Source of the DNA: DATNBT01 sp964579765
GTDB taxonomy: Bacteria; Acidobacteriota; Vicinamibacteria; Vicinamibacterales; CAVVIG01
Assembly: GCA_964579765.1 (NCBI GenBank)
Contig: CAZOIK010000434.1
Span: forward strand, 1-10,708
Direction of reading: 5' to 3'
DNA length: 10,708 nt
The notes beneath the pieces are model-generated. The model worked only from the letters and a program-made list of their open reading frames with translations. It had not been told where the DNA came from and searched no databases. Position numbers and translations under genes: made by a program. Shown here piece by piece: positions 4,690 through 10,708 of this stretch. How positions within the stretch are numbered: the stretch's first letter is position 1; the number at the start of each line of letters is the position of its first letter.

Positions 4690-5492
4690 TGTGCGCGGAC
4701 GGTGATGACGGCGCGACGGAGCACGTAGTCGTCGACGCCGGTCGCCTTCGCGGACTCGTCCCGCCAACTGATCTTGTACTGCGGCGCTTTCAGGTTCGCG
4801 CCCTGCAGCAGCATCGCCAGCTGCTCGGCGCGCCGCTTCGCGATGTCGGCGTCCTCCGACATGAGCTGTCCGTTCGACAGGCGCGCCGCGCCGCGATAGC
4901 CGACGATCTCGATGCCGCGTGCCTTGACGGCGCGCGCGAACTCCAGCACCTCCGTCAGCACGCGCGCATGGTTGAATCCGACGAGGGCGTCGAAGTCGTA
5001 CGGCACGACGAACTCCTTCGTCGATGGCAGCGGGGCGGCCGCCTTCGCGGCGGGAGGCGCGTTGTCGAACGCCAGCCGTCCTTTGCTCGGACCCGGCGGA
5101 CGCGGCGGCTCGAACGTCAGGTTGTAGCGCTCTTCGGCCGGCAGCATCGTGTTGCACGACGCGTCGAGCTCCGGCATCACGGACAGGTGCACCGGCTTCA
5201 GGACCTTGCCGCCGCAGATCCTGGGCTCGTCGGACACGACGCCTTCGACGAGCACGCGATGGCCGAGCCACGGCGGCGTGACCGGTGCCGTCACGTCGGA
5301 CTGAATCGTCAGGTAGTAGAGCTCGCCCTCGTACTCGGAGAGCCAGCACGGGACAGACGCCGTATCGCGGACGATCGGGCAGCTCACGAAGTTCTTGCGC
5401 GTCTCCTGGGCGCCGGCGCGGGCGGCCGCGCCGCACGCGAGCCCGGCAACGGCCAGCAGCGCGCCGCATCGACGCATCCGAGGCATGGTCAT
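4686..5492 (-). CDS. Exported protein with OmpA-like C-terminal domain
   Basis: 268 residues from ATG 5492-5490 to TGA 4688-4686. Residues 1-~29 are a signal peptide ending RAGAQ; C20 follows GLA, a poor lipobox, so lipoprotein status is uncertain. Residues ~30-130 form an unrecognised domain with Cys at 38, 49, 93 and 113, possibly disulfide-bonded. It includes the stretch LGHRVLVEGVVSDEPRICGG, which reads as a small beta-barrel-like fold. A Pro/Ala linker (145-157) leads to residues ~160-268, which resemble an OmpA-like fold: VPYDFDALVGFNHARVLTEV, GIEIVGYRGAARLSNGQ, AKRRAEQLAMLL and RRAVITV. Such domains often bind peptidoglycan. The start overlaps the preceding gene's stop (TGATG), and its own stop overlaps the carboxylesterase start (ATGA), so translation is likely coupled. 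It may anchor or scaffold in the cell envelope; the partner is unknown. Confidence 0.75.
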   Translation of the reverse strand: MTMPRMRRCGALLAVAGLACGAAARAGAQETRKNFVSCPIVRDTASVPCWLSEYEGELYYLTIQSDVTAPVTPPWLGHRVLVEGVVSDEPRICGGKVLKPVHLSVMPELDASCNTMLPAEERYNLTFEPPRPPGPSKGRLAFDNAPPAAKAAAPLPSTKEFVVPYDFDALVGFNHARVLTEVLEFARAVKARGIEIVGYRGAARLSNGQLMSEDADIAKRRAEQLAMLLQGANLKAPQYKISWRDESAKATGVDDYVLRRAVITVRAQ

Positions 5493-7021
5493 CACAGCGC
5501 TCCCAGGAAGTTGACCAGATCCTGCTTCTCCTGGTCCGAGTAGCCGATGTTGTAGCGGCGGTCGTAGAAGTCGACCAGCTCGCGCAGCGTCGCCGCCGAC
5601 CCGTTCGAGAAGTACGGCGCCCGCGCCGCGAGCCCGCGGAACTGCTCCATCACGATCGTGCCGACGTCGTTGCAGAGACCGGAGATGAGCGCGCGTCCGG
5701 GATCCTGCGTGTAGATGACGCGGCCGAGGAACGGATGCGGCCGCACGCCCGGCTTGCAGGTGACGCGGAAAAGCGGCATCTGCGGCCGGGCCTCGGTCCA
5801 CGGATTCAGCGGCACCTCGCGGGCCCACGGCAGGTTGGTCGTGCCGATGTCCATCCAGCCGTTCGCCGTGTCCATTCCCGTCATGTGCATGCCGTGACAC
5901 GTCGAGCAGGTCCGCTTGACGGGATTGCCGAGGCCGACGGAGTTGAGATGCATCGAGTCCTTGATCCAGAACGTGCGGAACATGAACACGTCGTGGCCGC
6001 GCGCGATGGACTCGCGCGACGCGTTGCGCGCGTTCACGGCCTCGTCGCCCGTTCGCGGCAGGTGCGTCCACTTGCCGGCCAGCGGGAAGACATACCGCGT
6101 GGTGTTGTTGCCGAGCACACCGGCGTCGCCCGCGGCGAGATTGCGCGGTCCGAAGGCGGGCGGACCATCGGGCTCGACCAGGCTGCCGGCGTCGCCTCGC
6201 GCGACCTGTGCGACATACACCTGCCGCTCGAATTCCGTGATGCGCGCGACCTGCGCGGCGCTGAGCGTGCCGGCAATCTGCAGGTGGTTCTTCGCGGCAT
6301 CCTGGGCCTGAACGGCCAGCGTGGCCGCGCGCGCGTCGGACATCAGGTTCATGCTCGTCGGCCTGCCCGTCTCGTCGACCGCCGAGGGCATGCCGTTCTT
6401 GCCGATGAACGGTCCGACGCCGAAGTTCTGATGCGTCGTGTACTTCGTGTTGGCCACGGGCCGCGGACGACGGTAGACGGAGATGGTGGGATTGGGGCTG
6501 TGCAGCCCGTAGCGCGAATCGGTGTTGCAGCCGCCGGGATCGCGCACGACGTCAATCGAGAATTCCGGATCGATACGCGTGCCGTCCGGACGCTGCGGCG
6601 GCCACGGCAGCGCGATCCGGAACAGCCCGCGCTCGAGCAGCAGCGAGTGGGAACGCGGATCGTCGGGCGGCAGGTTCGGACAGTTCATGCCGTCCACGGC
6701 CGCAAACAGCGGGTCCTTGCCGCCGGTCGCCGTCCATCGCTCCTTGATGCTGCGGACGGAGATCGACATCCCGTCCGACGGCTGGTGGCACGTCACGCAC
6801 GCGCGGCCGTTCGTGCCGATGGGCTCGAAGAACGGATGCCCTTTCGTCTCGACTGCACCGGAGGTGTTGAGTACGCCGAGCTCGCCCTGTTCGTTCGCGT
6901 ACGTGGCGTACTCCGGCAGCGGCGTTCCCTGCCCCGGACTCCACCATGACGTATCCGTCCGGGGCGCCGCCGCCATCACGACCGCCGAGAGCCACACGGC
7001 CACAACGGACCAACGCATCAT
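5492..7021 (-). CDS. Diheme cytochrome c, MauG/cytochrome c peroxidase-like
   Basis: 509 residues from ATG 7021-7019 (GAGGAG 5-10 nt upstream) to TGA 5494-5492. A signal peptide spans ~1-20 (MMRWSVVAVWLSAVVMAAAP). Two haem c sites are seen: CVTCH at 75-79 and CSTCH at 372-376. The C-terminal part, GLAARAPYFSNGSAATLRELVDFYDRRY and then QEKQDLVNFLGAL, matches the end of bacterial diheme peroxidases and MauG-type proteins. Canonical CcpA is ~330 residues, so this is a longer variant with ~290 residues between the haem sites. Other Cys at 114, 165, 422 and 450 could form disulfides. The likely role is periplasmic electron transfer or peroxide/substrate oxidation. It follows the ceramidase-like gene by 20 nt and overlaps the OmpA-like gene. 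The true substrate cannot be read from the sequence. Confidence 0.88.
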   Translation of the reverse strand: MMRWSVVAVWLSAVVMAAAPRTDTSWWSPGQGTPLPEYATYANEQGELGVLNTSGAVETKGHPFFEPIGTNGRACVTCHQPSDGMSISVRSIKERWTATGGKDPLFAAVDGMNCPNLPPDDPRSHSLLLERGLFRIALPWPPQRPDGTRIDPEFSIDVVRDPGGCNTDSRYGLHSPNPTISVYRRPRPVANTKYTTHQNFGVGPFIGKNGMPSAVDETGRPTSMNLMSDARAATLAVQAQDAAKNHLQIAGTLSAAQVARITEFERQVYVAQVARGDAGSLVEPDGPPAFGPRNLAAGDAGVLGNNTTRYVFPLAGKWTHLPRTGDEAVNARNASRESIARGHDVFMFRTFWIKDSMHLNSVGLGNPVKRTCSTCHGMHMTGMDTANGWMDIGTTNLPWAREVPLNPWTEARPQMPLFRVTCKPGVRPHPFLGRVIYTQDPGRALISGLCNDVGTIVMEQFRGLAARAPYFSNGSAATLRELVDFYDRRYNIGYSDQEKQDLVNFLGAL

Positions 7022-7041
7022 CGTTCTCCTCACGCGCCTCC

Positions 7042-8418
7042 TTACCGCGAGGCGGTCGTCTTGCGCGCGTCGTCGATCAGATCCAGCAGACCTTTGACGA
7101 TGGACGACTCCGCGCATCCGGGCCGCAGCCGCGACGACAGCACTTCGAATGTGTACTTGCCGTACGACGCGTCATCCGGAATGTAGCCGGAGCGCGCCGC
7201 CCCGTTGGTCAGCGTCGCCATCATCGTCGCCTTGACCGGCGACTCACGCTTCAGCCGCTGCGCAATCGGATTGAAGACCTCCGCGTTCACCGCGCCGATC
7301 ATCGCGTCGCCAATCTGCAGCACGCCAAGCCGGATGTCGACGGGCGGGGCATCTTTGTACGTGCCTTCGGATCCGGCGCGGCCGTCGTTGGTGCGCTCCC
7401 GACCGGGACATTGAATCGTCTTCTGGCTGCCGAACAACCGGACGTCCGTGTCGGTCCGGTCGATGTTCCGCATCACGTAGAGCACTTCTTCGCCGAGAAA
7501 CTGCCCCATCGACGACACCATCTGGCGCTGCTGGTCCATCAGCCGCGCCACGGCGGGGTTGTTCCGGTCGAGGCCCTCGCCGCCCGGCGGCATCGCGTTG
7601 CTGATGTCGACGCCGCGTTTCGCGTAGTCCTTGATCCGGATCTCGCGCAGGTCGTATGTCTGTTGAAAGTAAATCGGATTCTGGTCCCCCGACGCGCCAG
7701 TCGACCAGACCGCGACGACGCTGCCGCCGAAGGCGTCTTCGACGTAGCGCTCGCTCGCCCCCGGGATGTCGCCGCTGATCTGATCGAGCTGTCCCGCGAT
7801 CACGCCGTGCACGGCGTAGTTGAAGTACACCGCCAGCGGTTCGCCGCTCAGGCTCTCGAACTTCAGCACCGCGACCGTCTTGTCCGAAGGCCCTTCGCGG
7901 TTCGGGCCCTCCCACCACTTTCCGGTCTTCGGATCCGTGATCTGGCGGTTGACATTGATAAAGGACTCGCCCGTGCCGTAGCCGACGCGCGCCAGTGTCA
8001 GCCGCTGGCGAGCGAGCCTCGCCGCCTCGACGATCTTGCCGGCGTAGTCGGCGGCCGGCGGTCCCGGCACGCTGTGCGTGTGGCTCGCCGTCAGGAGCAC
8101 GTTGGCGGGCGGAATGCCGAGCTCCGCGTCGAGCTGCCGCGTCACCGCCTGCCAGATCGCATCGGACAGCATGCCGGCATCGACCGTGATCAACGCGGCC
8201 CGATCGCCGCCGCTCTCGAGCACGATGGCTCTCGCGTACACGCGATCGAGGACGCCGCGGTAATTCTTCGGGAGGTCGGACGGGGCCGGCGTCACGTCGA
8301 CTTTCGCGGCGCCCACGCGAAGCGGCGACGCACGGCGAGCCTCCTGCGCCCCGCCGATTCGAGCGCCCGCCATGACGATTACGAGAACCGCGGCGAGCAG
8401 GCGCAGGCGAACCGTCAT
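7042..8418 (-). CDS. Neutral/alkaline ceramidase-like secreted hydrolase
   Basis: 458 residues from ATG 8418-8416, with AAGGAGAT 5 nt upstream, to TAA 7044-7042. A signal peptide spans ~1-24, ending IGGAQ. The body matches the N-terminal catalytic domain of neutral/alkaline non-lysosomal ceramidases (PF04734): SPLRVGAAKVDVTP (34-45), RAIVLESGGDRAALITVDAG, VLLTASHTHSVPGP (~108-120) with candidate zinc ligands H113 and H115, and NYAVHGV (200-206) with H204. The SGDIPG and STGASGDQNP stretches lie near where the family carries its nucleophilic Ser region. It lacks the C-terminal Ig-like domain of full ceramidases (~650-700 aa), as do many acidobacterial relatives. It probably hydrolyses an amide or ester in a lipid or related substrate; sphingolipid specificity is unproven. 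It lies 15 nt downstream of the esterase/SGNH gene in the same operon. Confidence 0.85.
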   Translation of the reverse strand: MTVRLRLLAAVLVIVMAGARIGGAQEARRASPLRVGAAKVDVTPAPSDLPKNYRGVLDRVYARAIVLESGGDRAALITVDAGMLSDAIWQAVTRQLDAELGIPPANVLLTASHTHSVPGPPAADYAGKIVEAARLARQRLTLARVGYGTGESFINVNRQITDPKTGKWWEGPNREGPSDKTVAVLKFESLSGEPLAVYFNYAVHGVIAGQLDQISGDIPGASERYVEDAFGGSVVAVWSTGASGDQNPIYFQQTYDLREIRIKDYAKRGVDISNAMPPGGEGLDRNNPAVARLMDQQRQMVSSMGQFLGEEVLYVMRNIDRTDTDVRLFGSQKTIQCPGRERTNDGRAGSEGTYKDAPPVDIRLGVLQIGDAMIGAVNAEVFNPIAQRLKRESPVKATMMATLTNGAARSGYIPDDASYGKYTFEVLSSRLRPGCAESSIVKGLLDLIDDARKTTASR

Positions 8419-8433
8419 CGCTGATCTCCTTGG

Positions 8434-8988
8434 CTATCGCCGGAAGATGGTTGCATCGATCGCCGCCGCCATGGCCGCATTGCCGGCATCGTTCGGGTGC
8501 ACGTGGTCGCCCCCGTCGAATTCCGCGCGCAGCCTGCCGGGATGATCGGCATCACGCACCGCCGCGTCGAAGTCGATGACGGCATCGTAGGCATTGCTGG
8601 TCCGGATCCACCGGTTCACGGCCTGCCGAATGCGTTCGCCGGTGTCGGTGTAGGTATTGACGCCCTCCACCGGCATGATCGTCGCGCCGGCCACCTTGAT
8701 GCCGTGGCGATGCGCCCGCTCGACGAGTTGTCGAAGGCCCCAGATCAGATCGTCGGCGGTCACGGCTTCGCTGGCGGGGGCGCCCGGCACCGCCGGAAAC
8801 GTGATGTCGTTGATCCCGAACAGTACCGTCATCCAGCGCACGCCGGCCTGGCCGAGCACATCGCGATCGAAACGCGCGAGCGCGCTGATGCCGAAGCCGG
8901 GACGCAGCAACCGATTGCCCGACAGCCCGGCGTTGACGACGCTTTGTGCGCCGGCCCCGGCCGCGAGTTTCGCCGCGAGCAGCGACGG
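8434..8988 (-). pseudogene. C-terminal half of SGNH/GDSL hydrolase domain, downstream of an in-frame TGA
   Basis: 184 codons in the same frame as the upstream gene, ending TAG 8436-8434. It continues directly from the stop as PSLLAAKLAAGAGAQSVVNAG, LSGNRLLRPGFG, SALARFDRDVL, then GIND (SGNH block III, Asn) and DHVHPND (block V, Asp/His). Together with the GDSI block upstream, every SGNH catalytic residue is present across the two parts. There is no plausible independent start: the first candidate, TTG 8910, has no ribosome binding site. It is therefore translated only if the TGA is read through, or if the TGA is a sequencing error. It ends 15 nt before the ceramidase-like gene. Confidence 0.85.
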
Positions 8989-10708
8989 TCACGCGCGGTT
9001 GCTGTCGAGCGTCGCGCCGACGCCGTCCGTGATCGAGTCGCCGAACGCGACGACCGCACCTTCATCCGCCGGCGCCAGCACATCGACGCTGGCGAGCCAG
9101 AGAAACGCCGTGGTCGAGGCCGTGGCCGTCATCGTGGCCGCACCGGTGGCGTCGCCGCTGACGATGTACGCCGTGTGCATGCCGTCCGGATGAACCGTCG
9201 GTGCGCCGGTGTCCTGCGGCAGATACAGGGAGACGGCCAGATCCGCGAGTGCCGGGATGGCGAGATCCACCGGATCGCTGACGACGATCGTGCCCGGCGG
9301 CACGATGGTCGACGTCCGCCCGCCAAACGTCAACGCGCGATCGGAGGCGGGCACGATCGCCGCTCCGCTCGCGCGCAGGGCGACATGCGCGGCGCCGACG
9401 ACGAGCGGCGGCTTCTCGAGCGCATTCGAGAGCGCGACGCGGACACGCCGTCCGCCGAGGCTCGCGTGCGCGATCATCCGTACGGTCTGTTGCTTCAGCG
9501 TCGCCGGGACGTGAGCCGCCGGCGGCGGCTGCACGATCTCATGATTGCCGAACGGCAGGCGTGTCGGGGCCAGCTGCTGCGCCGTCCCCCACGTCGTCAC
9601 CCAGTGCTCCGCCGGGAGCGGTGACGAGGCGGCCTGCGCGCGAGGAGCGGCGCGCGGCTGCTGGCGGAAGAGCATCGGCACGGATTCGTGCAGGAGATTG
9701 CGCCAGACGCTGAACACGTGCCCGCCCGGGTAGTCCGCCCATCGCGCGTTGATCCCGCGATCCTGCAGCAGGTGGACGAGCCGCTGTCCGGGGGCGCGCA
9801 TGCCGGTTTCCTGCTGGCCGGATCCCAGAAACAGCAGCTGCAGATTCTTCGACGTCGCGGTCGCATTCGCGAGGAGCTGTTTCCACGGCGCCTGTGTCTC
9901 GATCGGCTCGGCCGGCGGCCTGGGGCCCAGCGCGCCGAATCCGCCGCTGTACGCGAGGACGTAGCCGAAGCGCTCGGGGTGCGCGAGGCCGATCTCGATG
10001 CTCTGGAACGCGCCCATCGAGAGGCCGCCGATCGCGCGATGCGCGGGATCGGCAAGCACGCGGTAGCGCCGCTCCACCAGCGGGATGATCTGATCGAGCA
10101 GATCCCTCGTGAAGAGCGTGAAATTCAGCATGCCGGGATCGCCGTTGTACGGCGGCACGATCACGGCTGGCCCGACCGACGCGCTCTGGATCGGATGGCC
10201 GTGCGGCATCACGACGATCATCGGCGCCGCCTTGCCCTCGGCGATCAGGTTGTCGAGGATGATGTTCGCCCGGCCGTTCATCACCCAGCCGCTCTGCGTC
10301 TCGCCGTTGCCGTGCAGCAGGTAGTAGACCGGATACCGATCCGTCGACGCGTCGTAGCCTGGCGGCGTGTAGACCCAGAGGTATCGATCGACGCCCATCG
10401 CCGCCGACTCGTAGAGCACGATGCGGACCTCGCCGTGCGGCACCGGGCGCGCGTCGAAGAACGCCGGATCGTCGCCGGGCACTTCGACGAAGCTCGAGTT
10501 CGCCGTCCCGGCCGCACGCGGCATCTCGCTCGGGTTGGCGGGATCGGGCAGGTCGACGCCCTCGATGCGGAAGTTGTAGATCCAGATCTCTGGCGGCAGC
10601 GGCCCGATCGTGACGCTCCAGGTGCCGTCGGCCCCCCTGGTCATCGGCTGCGGCGCTCCGCCCCGGAGCACCTCGCCGACGAGATCGACGCGCGTCGCCT
10701 CAGGGGCA
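8989..10708 (-). CDS. E-set / esterase-D / SGNH fusion hydrolase (5' end outside window, ends at premature TGA)
   Basis: Open from the right edge, with ~572 residues visible, ending at TGA 8991-8989. Positions below count the GTG at 10671 as residue 1, although the frame is open upstream and the real start is outside. Residues ~1-50 are an E-set/CBM48-like module (TWSVTIGPLPPEIWIYNFRI, DPANP). Residues ~75-340 are an esterase-D/CE1-like alpha/beta hydrolase with YYLLHGNGE, nucleophile S218 in GLSMG, and H318 in YPGGHVF; its Asp is not pinned down. Residues ~355-560 begin an SGNH/GDSL hydrolase (HWVTTWGTAQQ, a beta-rich stretch, then VVAFGDSITDG with S546), which continues past the stop. Esterase D-type domains act on feruloyl, acetyl or enterobactin esters; the substrate is unknown. 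It is the first visible gene of the operon. The TGA replaces an expected TGG (NRA-W-PSLLAAKL). Confidence 0.87.
   Translation of the reverse strand, partial: APEATRVDLVGEVLRGGAPQPMTRGADGTWSVTIGPLPPEIWIYNFRIEGVDLPDPANPSEMPRAAGTANSSFVEVPGDDPAFFDARPVPHGEVRIVLYESAAMGVDRYLWVYTPPGYDASTDRYPVYYLLHGNGETQSGWVMNGRANIILDNLIAEGKAAPMIVVMPHGHPIQSASVGPAVIVPPYNGDPGMLNFTLFTRDLLDQIIPLVERRYRVLADPAHRAIGGLSMGAFQSIEIGLAHPERFGYVLAYSGGFGALGPRPPAEPIETQAPWKQLLANATATSKNLQLLFLGSGQQETGMRAPGQRLVHLLQDRGINARWADYPGGHVFSVWRNLLHESVPMLFRQQPRAAPRAQAASSPLPAEHWVTTWGTAQQLAPTRLPFGNHEIVQPPPAAHVPATLKQQTVRMIAHASLGGRRVRVALSNALEKPPLVVGAAHVALRASGAAIVPASDRALTFGGRTSTIVPPGTIVVSDPVDLAIPALADLAVSLYLPQDTGAPTVHPDGMHTAYIVSGDATGAATMTATASTTAFLWLASVDVLAPADEGAVVAFGDSITDGVGATLDSNRA

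Noticed and set aside
8989..8991. UGA recoded as an amino acid across the organism
   Set aside because: The diheme cytochrome (5494-5492), OmpA-like (4688-4686) and HIRAN-BRCT (2198-2200) genes all end naturally in TGA, so it is a normal stop here.
4620..9624. Very long plus-strand ORFs opposite the hydrolase/cytochrome operon (for example 5285-6949, 6946-8424 and 8497-9624)
   Set aside because: They are antisense to genes with clear domains and signal peptides, are Arg/Ala/His-rich, and show no recognisable family; a typical high-GC shadow effect.

Overview
The window looks like high-GC chromosomal DNA from a soil- or sediment-type bacterium. The gene content suggests Acidobacteriota, perhaps Vicinamibacteria: exported c-type cytochromes, a neutral-ceramidase-like hydrolase, a Tat-exported type-B carboxylesterase and secreted esterases. 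This placement is inferred from gene content and base composition only; there is no marker gene in the window.

Left part (1-436): the start of a small exported cytochrome c gene reads out of the left edge on the minus strand. An intergenic stretch with a hairpin and a 7-bp tandem repeat follows, then an intact tRNA-Pro(UGG) with an encoded CCA end.

Accessory part (437-4305): directly 3' of the tRNA lies a block that reads as visibly less GC-rich. It holds a small TPR-like protein followed by a HIRAN-BRCT protein (plus strand), a convergent EVE-like/HNH endonuclease (minus strand), and, divergent from that, a Phd/YefM-type antitoxin whose toxin survives only as a possible VapC remnant. A 496-bp internally deleted IS3-family element with both terminal inverted repeats closes the block. 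No integrase was found and no full att duplication. Restriction-like, DNA-binding and toxin-antitoxin genes beside a tRNA suggest a decayed genomic island.

Right part (4306-10708): a minus-strand operon. In transcription order it encodes (i) an esterase-D/SGNH double-hydrolase polypeptide that enters from beyond the right edge and is interrupted by an in-frame TGA where Trp is expected, (ii) a neutral/alkaline ceramidase-like hydrolase, (iii) a 509-aa diheme cytochrome c of the MauG/CcP type, (iv) an exported OmpA-like C-terminal domain protein, and (v) the N-terminal part of a Tat-exported carboxylesterase. Gene (v) carries a frameshift at a homopolymer, has lost most of its body, and abuts the IS3 remnant. 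Gaps are 0-20 nt, with two start/stop overlaps, so these genes are almost certainly cotranscribed. The common theme is periplasmic or secreted ester/amide hydrolysis plus a periplasmic redox protein. The operon shows up to three lesions (in-frame stop, frameshift, deletion/IS), so it is either decaying or, for the point lesions, affected by assembly error.

No CRISPR array, rRNA or complete prophage is present. The most interesting leads are the tRNA-linked HIRAN-BRCT/TPR pair next to the EVE-like/HNH nuclease, and the interrupted double-hydrolase gene.
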